Positions 8,120 to 16,901 of a stretch of DNA of 64,000 bases are shown here, in pieces. The stretch is from positions 62,001-126,000 of the forward strand of contig NZ_AUEP01000007.1 in NCBI RefSeq assembly GCF_000426045.1, written 5' to 3'. Source of the DNA: Marmoricola sp. URHB0036. Its GTDB lineage: Bacteria; Actinomycetota; Actinomycetes; Propionibacteriales; Nocardioidaceae. Positions within the stretch are counted from its first letter, which is position 1, and every line of letters begins with the position of its first letter. A model generated the notes under the pieces. That model saw only the letters and a list, made by a program, of their open reading frames with translations, made no database searches and had not been told where the DNA came from. The translations under genes and the position numbers were made by a program.

Positions 8120-11068
8120 TCACTTCTTGGCGGACAGGGCCTGCTTCACCAGCCGGTGGGCCTCGTTGACCGCCGTGGCGTAGCCCTGCAGGTCACCGGC
8201 CTTGAGCGCCTTGTCGGCCTCGGCGAACTTGTCGTCGGCCCGCTGGAGCAACCGCAGTGCACCGACCGGGAGGTCCTGGGTGCCGGTCTGGCCCTGCCCG
8301 CTGTTGGAGTTGTCCGTGGGGGTGGGCACGGCGTCTCCCGAGTCGACGGTCAGCACGTCCTCGAGCGAGGCCGACAGCGTCGAGCCGATGCCCACGTCGC
8401 GACCGAACGACGACAGCACGAAGCGCAGCACCGGATAGTTGCCGGACCCGCCCTCGCGCAGCGTGTACAGCGGCTGCACGTAGAGCAGCCCGCCACCGAC
8501 CGGCAACGTCAGCAGGTTGCCGTAGGCGACCTTGGCGTCGGCCTGCTTGAACGCACGCAGCTGGTTGGCGACCTTGGGGTCGTTGCTGAACTGGTTCGCG
8601 ATCTGCGAGGGCCCCGGCACCTGAGTGGTGTCCGGCAGCCGCAGGATCTGGAACTTGCCGTAGCTCGCAGGCTTGGCGGCGTCGGCACCGACCGACATGA
8701 AGGCCGCGAGGTTCTGCTTCTTCTGCGGCACGAACACGCTGGTCAGTGAGAAGTCGGGCGTCTCACCGGTCTTGGTGGCCACCGAGAGCCGGTAGGGCGG
8801 CTGCTTGCGGATCGACGACGACGGGTCCTCCGGGACGTCCCACTTGTCGTTGCCCTCGTAGAAGTTCTTGGGGTCCAGGACGTGGTAGGCGCCGAGCATG
8901 TCGCGCTGCACCTTGAACAGGTCCTCCGGGTAGCGCATGTGCTGGAGCATGTCCGGCGGGATCTCGGACTTCTTCTTGACCACACCCGGGAACGCCTTCT
9001 CCCAGGTCCTGAGGATCGGGTCGGAGGTGTCCCATTCGTAGAGGGTCACCGTGCCGTCGTACGCATCGACCGTGGCCTTGACCGCGTTGCGCATGTAGTT
9101 GATCTGGTCGGTCGGCAAGGTGGCGTACGCCGAGCGCGGGTTGACCGCATCGGAAGTCATCTCCTGCAGCGACTTCTTCTCCGCCAGGGGGTACTTGTCA
9201 CTGGTCGTGTAGCCGTCGAGCAGCCAGACGATCTTGCCGTCCACGACGGACGGGAGCGCGTCGGAGTCGACCGTCAGCCACGGCGCGACCTTCTGGACGC
9301 GCTCGCGCGGGGACCGGTCGTAGAGGATCTTGCTGTTCTCGTTGACCCGCGAGGACAGCACGATGTTGGCGTCGCCGAAGTGCACGGCGTAGAGCAGCTT
9401 GCGGAAGATGTTGCCGACGCCGACGCCGTCCTTGCCCTGGTAGGTGTTGGTCTGCGACTGCCCGGGGGTGCCGCTCCCCTGCGGCACGTCGAGCTCGACG
9501 TCCTTGCCACCCGGCCCCTTGCCCACGATGGAGTAGGTCGGACTGTGCTCGCCGAAGTAGATCTGCGGACGGTACTTGCCCTCCGGCTGGATCTTGCTGA
9601 TCTCACCGATCGGCGGGAGGTCCTCCTCGGCGAACACGGGCTCGCCGTCGTTGTTCACCGGCTGGTCCTGGGCATTCTTCTGGTTGCCGTAGGCGGCGAT
9701 GATGCCGTAGCCGTGGGTGTAGACGGTCTTCTCGTTGGCCCACTTCTTCTGGGCGTCGGGCAGTCCCTCGAGGTGGATCTCGCGGGCGGCCACGACGACG
9801 TCACGCTCCCGGCCGTCGATCGGGTAGCGGTCGACGTCGAGCACCGCCGGGACGCTGTAGTAGCCGCGCACCTGCTGCAGCTGCTCGAAGGTGTCCGAGA
9901 CGAGCTGTGGGTCGACGAGCCGGATGCCCGGCAGCGAGGCCGAGTCGGCCTGCAGCTTGACCTGCGACAAGGTGGTGCTCGCGGCGTAGTCGCTGACCGC
10001 GGTGTCCTCGAGGTCGAACGCCGCTCGCGTGGCCTGGATGTTCTTGCCGATGAACGACGCTTCCTTATCGGGCTCGTCGGGCTTGACCTGGAACCGCTGC
10101 ATCAGGCCTGGCCAGACACCACCGAGCAGCACCGCCGAGATCGCGAACAGGGCGAGCCCGACGCCCGGGAGCAGCCAGGTACGCCGGACGATGTTGGCGA
10201 AGAAGAACACCGCGCAGATCACGGCGATGAACATCAAGATGTTCTTCGCCGGCAGCACGGCGTGCTCGCGGGTGTAGGTCATGCCGGTGATCAGGCTGCC
10301 GCTCTGCGAGGTCAGGTCGAAGCGGTCGAGCCAGTAGTCGACACCCTTGAGCAGCAGGAACAGCCCGAACAGCGCGGACAGCTGGGCCTGGGCAGCCCCC
10401 GAGACGCGGTCGGACGCGGACTGCAGGCGGATGCCGCCGTAGAGGTAGTGCACGACCGCGGCGAGGAGCAGCGCGGTGAACAGCGCGGTCATCGCGAAGT
10501 CGACCAGGAAGTGCAGCCAGGGAAGGCTGAAGACGTAGAAGCCGATGTCCTTGTGGAAGTAGGGGTCGGCCTTGCCGAAGTTCTCGCGGTTGCTCCACAG
10601 CATGAAGATCCGCCACTTGCCGGTGGCCGAGACCCCGGCGAAGACGCCGAAGACCAGGCTCACGGCGACCAGCAGGATCCGGCGCAGCGGGGTGACGACC
10701 TCGCGGTAGCGCTCGAGGTTGGCCTGCTCCGGCGAGTGGGGCCGGAACATCGGCCGCAGCCGGAACGCGAGGAAGAGGTTGACCCCGATGATCACGGCCA
10801 TGGCGCCGCCGAAGATCACGAACAGGAGCACGCGGGTCCAGATCAGCCGGCTGAACACCGAGCCGTAGCCGAGGCTGTTGAACCACAGCTTGTCGGTCCA
10901 GATGCCCGCGAACAGCGAGAACCCGACCACCACCACGCCGACGACCAGCAGGGTCAGCAGCAGGGGGCGCGGACGCCTGGGTCCGCGGGCGGGCCGCTCG
11001 GGTGGCCGGCCACCGGCGCCGCCTCCCTCGGAGGCACCCGCGGGCTGTTCGGCGAAGAAGTCGCTCAT
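8120..11068 (-). CDS. UPF0182 family large membrane protein
   Basis: The 982-residue protein matches UPF0182 (COG1615; Rv3193c in M. tuberculosis is of similar size). After a Gly/Pro/Arg-rich cytoplasmic tail there are about seven membrane spans in the first 310 residues. A long extracytoplasmic domain follows, with conserved segments such as RVWLLP-like TWLLPGVG, NKTVYTHGYGI-like KTVYTHGYG and LWLLDGYT-like VWLLDGYT. An acidic low-complexity stretch and a helical C-terminus end it. The function is unknown. It is the first gene of the conserved block, encoded next to the PPA1309 and PDZ-protease genes on the same strand. Confidence 0.92.
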   Translation of the reverse strand: MSDFFAEQPAGASEGGGAGGRPPERPARGPRRPRPLLLTLLVVGVVVVGFSLFAGIWTDKLWFNSLGYGSVFSRLIWTRVLLFVIFGGAMAVIIGVNLFLAFRLRPMFRPHSPEQANLERYREVVTPLRRILLVAVSLVFGVFAGVSATGKWRIFMLWSNRENFGKADPYFHKDIGFYVFSLPWLHFLVDFAMTALFTALLLAAVVHYLYGGIRLQSASDRVSGAAQAQLSALFGLFLLLKGVDYWLDRFDLTSQSGSLITGMTYTREHAVLPAKNILMFIAVICAVFFFANIVRRTWLLPGVGLALFAISAVLLGGVWPGLMQRFQVKPDEPDKEASFIGKNIQATRAAFDLEDTAVSDYAASTTLSQVKLQADSASLPGIRLVDPQLVSDTFEQLQQVRGYYSVPAVLDVDRYPIDGRERDVVVAAREIHLEGLPDAQKKWANEKTVYTHGYGIIAAYGNQKNAQDQPVNNDGEPVFAEEDLPPIGEISKIQPEGKYRPQIYFGEHSPTYSIVGKGPGGKDVELDVPQGSGTPGQSQTNTYQGKDGVGVGNIFRKLLYAVHFGDANIVLSSRVNENSKILYDRSPRERVQKVAPWLTVDSDALPSVVDGKIVWLLDGYTTSDKYPLAEKKSLQEMTSDAVNPRSAYATLPTDQINYMRNAVKATVDAYDGTVTLYEWDTSDPILRTWEKAFPGVVKKKSEIPPDMLQHMRYPEDLFKVQRDMLGAYHVLDPKNFYEGNDKWDVPEDPSSSIRKQPPYRLSVATKTGETPDFSLTSVFVPQKKQNLAAFMSVGADAAKPASYGKFQILRLPDTTQVPGPSQIANQFSNDPKVANQLRAFKQADAKVAYGNLLTLPVGGGLLYVQPLYTLREGGSGNYPVLRFVLSSFGRDVGIGSTLSASLEDVLTVDSGDAVPTPTDNSNSGQGQTGTQDLPVGALRLLQRADDKFAEADKALKAGDLQGYATAVNEAHRLVKQALSAKK

Positions 11069-11089
11069 CGCTGGCTCATCTGTTGGGGC

Positions 11090-11635
11090 TCATGGTGTGG
11101 AGGGCTCTCCCGCATCGGGCTCGAGGGTGGTGTGCAACAACTCTAGGAGGGCGGGCACAAGGTCGTTGCCCGTCAGGACCATGTCGTCCTCGTCGTTCGC
11201 CCGTTGGCGGATCGCGCACCAGCTCTCTCCGGTGCGCAGGACGCCCGCGACGACGCGGGCTTCCTCACGGTCGGGATGGCTGGCGGCGTACTCCGCGGCG
11301 GCCTCGGCGTCGGCTGGCACGTCGCCCGAGCCGGGAGGCACCGTGGTCGCCTCGACCACGACGGCGCAGCCGATGACCTCCGGCGGCCACAGGATGGTGG
11401 GCAGGAGCTCCTCGAGGCTGTCGGAGACCGTCTCCTGCTCCACGGGCGTCAGTCCAGCCGCACTGCTCGCCTCGACGCCGAGCAGGCCGGCCAGGTGCGG
11501 CTCGCGCTCGAGCAGGTCGGCGGTGTCCACGAGCGCGAACAGCTGAGCCGGCTGGTCCCAGCCCGCTCGCGCCGCGTGCTGCTCCACCTCGCGGACCACG
11601 TCGGCCAGGGCGTCCTGCTGCGTGGGGGTGCTCAC
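11090..11635 (-). CDS. PPA1309 family protein
   Basis: This 181-residue acidic protein belongs to the PPA1309 family of actinobacteria, whose function is unknown. Recognisable segments are QPAQLFALVDTADLL, a central SLEELLPTILWP and the C-terminal WCAIRQRANDEDDMV. It has no signal peptide, membrane span or catalytic motif. The GTG at 11635 overlaps the stop of the upstream PDZ-protease gene (GTGA), indicating translational coupling; a GTG at 11644 also exists. The conserved pairing suggests a shared process, but none is demonstrated by the sequence. Confidence 0.85.
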   Translation of the reverse strand: MSTPTQQDALADVVREVEQHAARAGWDQPAQLFALVDTADLLEREPHLAGLLGVEASSAAGLTPVEQETVSDSLEELLPTILWPPEVIGCAVVVEATTVPPGSGDVPADAEAAAEYAASHPDREEARVVAGVLRTGESWCAIRQRANDEDDMVLTGNDLVPALLELLHTTLEPDAGEPSTP

Positions 11636-12711
11636 CTGGTGCACCTCGGCAGCGGCGCCTTCGGGTCCTTGACCCAGGCCCGGACGTCCTTGACGGCATC
11701 GTCGAGGGTGGTCACCTTGACCAGCCGCATCTTGTCGGGGTCGTAGTGGCCGCCCAGCGCCTCGGCGCAGTTGTCCGCGGGCACGAGGAACAGCTTGGCG
11801 CCGTCGGACTGCGCACCAACCAGTTTCTGCTGGATGCCGCCGATCGGGCTGACGTGGCCCTCGCCGTCGATCTCACCGGTGCCGGCGATCGCCTTGCCGC
11901 CGGTCAAGGACCCGGGAGTGAGTACGTCGTAGATGCCCATCGAGAAGATCATCCCGGCCGACGGGCCACCGATGTTCTGGTCGAGCTTGACCTCGACCTT
12001 GAACGGGAAGGTGTAGCCGGCGGCCTGGATCGAGACCCGGATGGCACTCGCCTTCGGGTCGTCGGGCGCGGCGGTCGTCGTCATCGCCACCCGTTGGAGC
12101 TTCCCGCCCCGGCGTACGGTCATGGTGACGTGGGAGCCGACAGGCAGCGGGCGGATGGCGCTGGTGACCTGGGTGACGCCACTGACGTCCTTGCCGTTGA
12201 CGGTCACGATGATGTCCCCGGGCTCGAGGTGGCCGTCCGCCGGACCGCCCTTCTCGACCGAGGCGATGCCGACCTTGGTCACGAACGGGATGTGCAGCGC
12301 GCCCAGCGCCGAGGCGATGGCGTTGTCCTGCGAGGACGCCATCTGCGCCGCGGACTGCTGCTGCACGCTCTGCCGGGTGTCGGCCTTGCCGTAGAGGGTG
12401 CTGCGCGGGTAGACCGCGCGGTCCGGGTCGAGCCAGGCGAACACCATCGTCGGGATGCTCACCTTCTGCGACGGCCCGCTCGGGATCACCGTGACCAGCC
12501 GCATGGCTCCCTTGTCGCGGTAGGACCGGTGCCCGGTGACCCGGATGATCGCCTTGTCGTCGTACTTGCCCAGCACGTTGACCGTCGGCCCGGGCGAGAA
12601 CGTCACGTAGGGAACGGCCTTGCGCGCCGCCACGACGGAGAGCCCGACCACCAGGGCGACCGCGAGAAGGGCCGCCCAGGTGCGGCGACTCAAGCGCGGT
12701 GCCGTTGGCAT
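11632..12711 (-). CDS. Membrane-anchored PDZ/Lon-like serine protease (YlbL type)
   Basis: The 359-residue protein has one N-terminal membrane anchor (about 10-30), a PDZ domain (VEKGGPADGHLEPGD, about 150-220) and a C-terminal S16 Lon-protease domain. The Ser/Lys dyad is visible: Ser in GGPSAGM and Lys in GGIQQKLVGA. This architecture defines the YlbL/SdrC group (Rv3194c in M. tuberculosis), a protease acting on the outer face of the membrane. The product overlaps the PPA1309 gene by four bases. Substrates are not evident. Confidence 0.9.
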   Translation of the reverse strand: MPTAPRLSRRTWAALLAVALVVGLSVVAARKAVPYVTFSPGPTVNVLGKYDDKAIIRVTGHRSYRDKGAMRLVTVIPSGPSQKVSIPTMVFAWLDPDRAVYPRSTLYGKADTRQSVQQQSAAQMASSQDNAIASALGALHIPFVTKVGIASVEKGGPADGHLEPGDIIVTVNGKDVSGVTQVTSAIRPLPVGSHVTMTVRRGGKLQRVAMTTTAAPDDPKASAIRVSIQAAGYTFPFKVEVKLDQNIGGPSAGMIFSMGIYDVLTPGSLTGGKAIAGTGEIDGEGHVSPIGGIQQKLVGAQSDGAKLFLVPADNCAEALGGHYDPDKMRLVKVTTLDDAVKDVRAWVKDPKAPLPRCTR

Positions 12712-12768
12712 GGCGTCACCCTCTCATCCGGGGACAAGCGGGCCACGCGACGCCCGAGGTGCGGTTGG

Positions 12769-13068
12769 TCAGGCGGTACGGCGGTCGTCGGCGCCGGGGC
12801 GCGGCTCGACCGCTTGCTCGACCGGCTTCTGGGAGGGACGTACGGCGATGCCGGTGCTGCGCTCGCGCATCGGCCGGGGTGCGCTCACCTGGCGGGTGAC
12901 CTCACTCGGCAGGTCGCGCATGATCGCGGCGGCGAACCTCTCCTGCGCGGCGTCGGACCGGTCGGGACCCGTCTGACGGGCACGACCCAGCCAGCTCACC
13001 CACGCCATCGCGACCACGGTCACGACAGCGGGCGGCACCCACCACAACAGGATCTCCACGGGCTCCAT
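12769..13068 (-). CDS. Small single-pass membrane protein of unknown function
   Basis: The 99-residue product has one hydrophobic N-terminal helix (VEILLWWVPPAVVTVVAMAW) with a charged, probably cytoplasmic tail rich in Arg and Pro. It lies 57 bases before the YlbL-type gene on the same strand, a spacing that allows co-transcription. No family is recognised. The membrane-anchor pattern, codon bias and position support a real gene. Confidence 0.55.
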   Translation of the reverse strand: MEPVEILLWWVPPAVVTVVAMAWVSWLGRARQTGPDRSDAAQERFAAAIMRDLPSEVTRQVSAPRPMRERSTGIAVRPSQKPVEQAVEPRPGADDRRTA

Positions 13069-13126
13069 GATGCCGACGGCCCGGCCTGCTCGCCCTTATC
13101 GACACACCTCACCGCAGGTGATTTGA

Positions 13127-13187
13127 GCCGACCGGGCCGTTCTGGTCGGAGGAGCGAAGCGGGGGAGACGAGAACTGCCCGGTCGGC
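13127..13187. repeat. Long imperfect inverted repeat
   Basis: Arms 13127-13143 and 13171-13187 are complementary in 16 of 17 positions around a 27-base spacer that contains GGAGCGAAGCGGGGGAGACG. The spacer resembles GAGCGAAGC-containing hairpins dispersed in Nocardioides-type genomes; a related element lies at 63849-63892. It sits between the small membrane protein gene and the cupin gene and may also act as a terminator. Confidence 0.5.
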
Positions 13188-13289
13188 GTCCACAGCGGAC
13201 CCGCACGCGAGCGACAGCCCGCTTGTCCCGACTACCGGCGACCTTCAGCCCAAACGCGTGCCACGGATCAGCGACAGGAACAACCCGGT

Positions 13290-13778
13290 CTACACGTACA
13301 GGTTGTCGTGCGCCACGAAGAACGCGTCCAGCTCCTCGGGGCTCAGCTGCTTGCCCTCGGCCAGCTCGAGCAGGCCCTCGAAGTACCCCTCCCGGGGAGC
13401 GCCGGGACTGAACAGGAGCAGCATCGAGGCCGGCTCGTCGGTCTCGTTCTTGAAGCTGTGCAGTCCCCCCGGCGGGACGTAGAGGTAGTCCCCCGCCCCG
13501 GCCGCGATCTGCTTGGCCCCGTCGCCGAGCGTGACGACGCCGGACAGGATGAAGAAGGACTCGCTCATCGTGCGATGGAAGTGCAGGTCCGGCCCTCCCG
13601 GACCCGGCGCCATGTTCCAGCGGTAGAGCCCGAACCGGCCGTCGGTGCTGGCTCCGGTGTTCAGGTACTCGACGGTGGTGCTGTTCGGATAGGTGATGTC
13701 CGGCGACGAGTCGGTCGCTCGGAACTGTGCCGAGACCTCACCGGTCTCGCCGTGGAAGAGGGGATCGGGGTAGCTCAT
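13290..13778 (-). CDS. Cupin-domain protein
   Basis: The 162-residue protein is a single-domain cupin. Motif 1 (PDLHFHRTMSESFFILSG) supplies two His and a Glu for metal binding, and motif 2 (GDYLYVPPGGLHSFKN) supplies the third His. It has no signal peptide, so it should be cytoplasmic. The ligand or reaction cannot be predicted, as cupins include isomerases, dioxygenases and binding proteins. The ATG at 13778 fits the family N-terminus; the longer frame to 13898 runs through the two hairpins at 13837-13895 and is unlikely to be translated. Confidence 0.85.
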   Translation of the reverse strand: MSYPDPLFHGETGEVSAQFRATDSSPDITYPNSTTVEYLNTGASTDGRFGLYRWNMAPGPGGPDLHFHRTMSESFFILSGVVTLGDGAKQIAAGAGDYLYVPPGGLHSFKNETDEPASMLLLFSPGAPREGYFEGLLELAEGKQLSPEELDAFFVAHDNLYV

Positions 13779-13836
13779 CTGCCGATCATGCACCGGCCCG
13801 TCGTACAAAACGGGCGGGGTGGGCGAGCGAATTTGG

Positions 13837-13895
13837 GGGCTGGCGGGCGAAGTACTGCCTGCCAGCCCGGAGTTTCCCCGGACGTCCGGGGAAAC
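13837..13895 (-). terminator. Two tandem hairpins downstream of moaE
   Basis: The first hairpin pairs 13837-13848 with 13857-13868 (11 of 12 positions). The second is a perfect 24-base palindrome at 13872-13895 (GTTTCCCCGGAC and its complement). Both lie between the moaE stop at 13905 and the cupin start at 13778. They probably terminate moaE transcription. No strong T-tract follows. Confidence 0.5.
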
Positions 13896-13904
13896 CACGG
13901 CCCC

Positions 13905-14330
13905 CTACGGAGTCCCCACCCACTCGTCCCGCCCGTCCGCGAACACCTGGTGCTTCCAGATCGGAGTGGTCGCCTTGAGGCGGTCGATGAGGGCTCGGGA
14001 GGCGTCGTAGGCCTGGCCGCGGTGGGCGGCCGAGGCGGCGACCACGACCGCGACGTCGCCGATCTCCAGGTGCCCGATGCGGTGCACGGCGGCGAGGGCC
14101 AGCACGTCGTACTCCGCGGCCACCTCCTCGGCCACCGCGCGCATCCGGTCGAGGGCCGTCGGGTGGGCCGAGTAGTCGAGGTGATCGACGTCCTCGCCAC
14201 CGTCGTGGTCACGGACGGCGCCCACGAACAGGTTCACCCCACCGGCCGCGGGATCCTCGACCGCGGACAGCACCTCGGCGGCGTCGAGCGAGGTCTCACG
14301 CAGGTCCAGCAGTCGTACGACGGGGCTCAC
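13905..14330 (-). CDS. moaE: Molybdopterin synthase catalytic subunit MoaE
   Basis: This 141-residue protein is the large subunit of molybdopterin synthase, which inserts two dithiolene sulfurs into cyclic pyranopterin monophosphate. The family motifs are clear: LFVGAVRDHD near the N-terminus, VHRIGHLEIGD, the AAHRGQAYDA segment and the active-site lysines in RLKATTPIWKHQ. No moaD or other moa gene is in the window. MoeZ at 48165-49367 is the enzyme class that would activate and sulfurate MoaD. The gene is divergent from the zincin gene at 14399. Confidence 0.93.
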   Translation of the reverse strand: MSPVVRLLDLRETSLDAAEVLSAVEDPAAGGVNLFVGAVRDHDGGEDVDHLDYSAHPTALDRMRAVAEEVAAEYDVLALAAVHRIGHLEIGDVAVVVAASAAHRGQAYDASRALIDRLKATTPIWKHQVFADGRDEWVGTP

Positions 14331-14398
14331 CCGGCGAGACTACGACCCAGCGGAGCCCGGCCCGGACCCGATTGGGCGTCGGACGGTAATTTGGCCCC

Positions 14399-15742
14399 AT
14401 GAGCAGCAACCCCGCACCGGACGACAACCCGTTCAAGGGCACGCCCTTCGAGCAGATCTTCAACGCGCTGGGCGGGTCCGGAGGTCTGCCCGGTCTCGGG
14501 GGACAAGCCGGCCAGGGCGGCATGCCCGACCTGTCGGCGCTGATGGGGCAGATGCAGGCGATGATGGCGCCGTACGACGGACCGGTGAACTGGACCCTCG
14601 CGACCGACATCGCCCGCAAGACCTCCGCCCAGGAGCCCGACCCCAGTCCCGACCGCAACGACCAGACCAAGGTTGCCGACGCGATCCGGCTGGCCGACCA
14701 CTGGCTCGACGACGTGACGGTGCTCCCTTCCGGGATCAGCGCCACGGCCGCGTGGAGCCGGGCCGAGTGGATCGAGCAGACCACCGACGTGTGGCGGGTC
14801 CTGGTCGAACCGGTGGCCGAGCACGTCGTGGGTGCGATGGGCAACGCGATGCCCGATGAGGCCAAGGCGATGGCCGGCCCCCTCATCGGGATGATCGGCA
14901 AGGCCGGTGGGGCGATGTTCGGCAGCCAGGTCGGCGCCGCGCTGGGCGGCCTCGCCGGCGAGGTGCTCACCGCGAGCGACATCGGGCTCCCGCTCGGCCC
15001 GGCGGGCACGGCCGCGCTGGTGCCCCACAACATCAAGGAGTTCGCCGAGGGTCTCGACGTCACCGAGGACGACGTGCTGCTCTACCTCTCGCTCCGCGAG
15101 GCGGCACACCAGCGCCTGTTCGCCCACGTCCCGTGGCTGCGCCAGCACCTCATCTCCTCCGTCGAGGACTTCGGTCGCGGCGTGACCATCGACATCTCCG
15201 GCATCGAGGAGGCCATGGGCCAGCTCGACCCGACCAACATGGAGGCGATGCAGGAGGCCCTCCAGGGTGGCCTGTTCGAGCCCCAGCAGACCCCCGAGCA
15301 GAAGGCAGCCCTGGTGCGCCTCGAGACCACGCTCGCGCTCGTCGAGGGCTGGGTCGACGAGGTCGTCGGCCAGGCCACCGCCGAGCGGATGCCGGCCGCC
15401 ACCAAGATGCAGGAGGCGATCCGGCGCCGCCGGGCCGCCGGTGGACCCGCGGAGGAGACGTTCGCCGCGCTCGTCGGCCTCGAGCTGCGTCCGCGTCGGC
15501 TGCGCGACGCCTCGACGCTGTGGGGGTCGCTGCGCTCCCGCCAGGGCCAGGAAGCCCGCGACGCGGTCTGGGCTCACCCCGACCTGCTGCCCACGGCGGC
15601 CGACCTCGACGACCCGTTGGGCTTCCGCGAGGACCTGCCAGAGGTCGCCGAGCTCACCGACGAGGACTTCGACGCCGCCATCGGCGAGCTGCTCGACCGC
15701 GAGGCGGGCACCTCGCGTGACGAGGACGACGAGACCGAGTGA
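14399..15742 (+). CDS. Zincin-like metalloprotease, DUF2342 / zincin_2 family
   Basis: The 447-residue protein belongs to the actinobacterial DUF2342 (zincin_2) family, equivalent to Rv3195. A Gly-rich N-terminus precedes a mainly helical body. The metal-site motif has the form REAAHQRLFAHVPW, a variant of HExxH with the Glu ahead of the first His. The family is sometimes labelled F420-biosynthesis-associated, but no F420 gene is nearby. The acidic C-terminus overlaps the next gene (GTGA at 15739-15742). The substrate is unknown. Confidence 0.88.
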   Translation: MSSNPAPDDNPFKGTPFEQIFNALGGSGGLPGLGGQAGQGGMPDLSALMGQMQAMMAPYDGPVNWTLATDIARKTSAQEPDPSPDRNDQTKVADAIRLADHWLDDVTVLPSGISATAAWSRAEWIEQTTDVWRVLVEPVAEHVVGAMGNAMPDEAKAMAGPLIGMIGKAGGAMFGSQVGAALGGLAGEVLTASDIGLPLGPAGTAALVPHNIKEFAEGLDVTEDDVLLYLSLREAAHQRLFAHVPWLRQHLISSVEDFGRGVTIDISGIEEAMGQLDPTNMEAMQEALQGGLFEPQQTPEQKAALVRLETTLALVEGWVDEVVGQATAERMPAATKMQEAIRRRRAAGGPAEETFAALVGLELRPRRLRDASTLWGSLRSRQGQEARDAVWAHPDLLPTAADLDDPLGFREDLPEVAELTDEDFDAAIGELLDREAGTSRDEDDETE

Positions 15743-16275
15743 CCCTGTACGACGACGCGGTCGACGTACTCACCCACTGGAAGGCACCCACCGAGGAGCA
15801 GGAGCTCACCCGGGCTGCCTACGTGACCCATCTCCGGGTCCACCCCGACGGCCTGTGGCGCTCGTGCTTCCCCGACCACCTCACTGCCGGCGCGCTGGTG
15901 CTCAGCCACGACCGCACCCGCGTGCTGCTCAACCTGCACCGCAAGGCCCGGCGCTGGTTCCACTTCGGCGGCCACCTCGAGGACGACGCCACCTTGGCCG
16001 GGGCCGCCCTGCGTGAGGCGATCGAGGAGTGCGGGATCGAGGGTTTGCTGGTCGACGCCGAGCCACTGCACCTCTCCACCCATCCGGTCGAGTTCTGCGA
16101 CCCGCGCGGGACGGTGCGTCACCTCGACGTACGTTTCCTGGCCCGGGCCGCGGCCGAAGTCGTGCCGGTGACGAGCGAGGAGTCCCTCGACGTGCGCTGG
16201 TGGCCGATCGACGACCTGCCCACCGACGAGCCGGACATGGTCGAGCTGGTCGGGCTCGCGCTCGAGCGCTCCTAG
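15739..16275 (+). CDS. NUDIX hydrolase with atypical Nudix box
   Basis: The 178-residue protein has a Nudix domain (about 45-170). The box reads GGHLEDD, then ATLAGAALREAIEECGI. The REAIEECG half is intact, but the first conserved Glu position is Ala, shifted relative to the acidic EDD, so metal binding probably uses a displaced acid. Similar GGHxExxD boxes occur in actinobacterial NUDIX proteins. The substrate is unknown. Its GTG start overlaps the zincin stop. Its own stop overlaps the convergent metallopeptidase stop by four bases (CTAG at 16272-16275). Confidence 0.85.
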   Translation: MTLYDDAVDVLTHWKAPTEEQELTRAAYVTHLRVHPDGLWRSCFPDHLTAGALVLSHDRTRVLLNLHRKARRWFHFGGHLEDDATLAGAALREAIEECGIEGLLVDAEPLHLSTHPVEFCDPRGTVRHLDVRFLARAAAEVVPVTSEESLDVRWWPIDDLPTDEPDMVELVGLALERS

Positions 16276-16823
16276 TTTTCCGCGGGCTCCTCGCACGGAG
16301 CCAGGTCCATCGCGATCGCGTGCGCGAGGCCCTCGAGGTACCCCTGGGCACGCTCCGAGCGCGGGTAGCGGTCGACCCAGTGCCAGAACCGCTTGCTGTG
16401 CCCGGGCTCGATCAGGTGGGCCAGCTCGTGGAGCAGGACGTAGTCGACCACCCACGCCGGCAGGGTCTGCAGCCGGTCGGAGAGACGGATCTCGCCGGTC
16501 GAGGTGGTGCACGATGCCCAGCGGGTCGTCATGTTGCCGACCCAGCGCACCGACGTGGGGCGCACCTTGTCGTGGAGGTAGTCCCGGCACAGCTCACGGG
16601 AACGTCGCATCAGCTGCTCGTCGGTGCGGCGGCGGCGCTGCTCGGACTTGTCGAGGCGCTGGAGCATCGTGGTCACCCACTCGGCCTCCTCGGCCCGGGT
16701 GAAGCGGTCGGGGATCATCACGATGACCTTGCCGTCCCGACGGTAGGCGGAGACGGTCTGGGTGCGACGCCGGGAGCGGCGGACCTCGACCTCGACCTCG
16801 ACCTCGGAACCGTCTGCGTGCAT
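16272..16823 (-). CDS. YgjP/WLM-type zinc metallopeptidase
   Basis: This 183-residue protein matches the DUF45/YgjP group of M48-like zincins. HELAHLIEPGHSKRFWHW supplies the HExxH zinc ligands and a downstream His. The preceding RWASCTTSTGEIRLS segment is typical. It has no signal or membrane segment and should be cytosolic. The ATG at 16823 is preferred because the longer frame from 16871 would start inside the terminator at 16852-16892. Cellular substrates are unknown. Confidence 0.88.
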   Translation of the reverse strand: MHADGSEVEVEVEVRRSRRRTQTVSAYRRDGKVIVMIPDRFTRAEEAEWVTTMLQRLDKSEQRRRRTDEQLMRRSRELCRDYLHDKVRPTSVRWVGNMTTRWASCTTSTGEIRLSDRLQTLPAWVVDYVLLHELAHLIEPGHSKRFWHWVDRYPRSERAQGYLEGLAHAIAMDLAPCEEPAEN

Positions 16824-16851
16824 GGAAAGAAAATAGCCCGGCACACCGACA

Positions 16852-16892
16852 CCCCGCGGGAGGTCGAACAACGTGTTCGACGACCCGCGGGG
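16852..16892 (-). terminator. Terminator after the MMPL transporter gene
   Basis: Nine base pairs (16852-16860 with 16884-16892) and eight more (16863-16870 with 16874-16881) enclose a 3-base loop, with a 2-by-2 internal loop between the stems. On the minus strand it starts 10 bases after the MMPL stop and is followed by a T-rich run (TATTTTCTTT). This is a good intrinsic terminator. Confidence 0.75.
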
Positions 16893-16901
16893 CCGGCGGA
16901 G

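Noticed and set aside
8882-11146. A 754-codon plus-strand frame opposite the UPF0182 gene
   Set aside because: It is a high-GC shadow of the real gene. The composition is repetitive, with no domain and no ribosome binding site.
16863-16881. LexA/SOS-box-like TCGAAC...GTTCGA
   Set aside because: The half-sites are separated by 5 bases instead of the required 4, and the sequence is the tip of a terminator stem after the MMPL gene.
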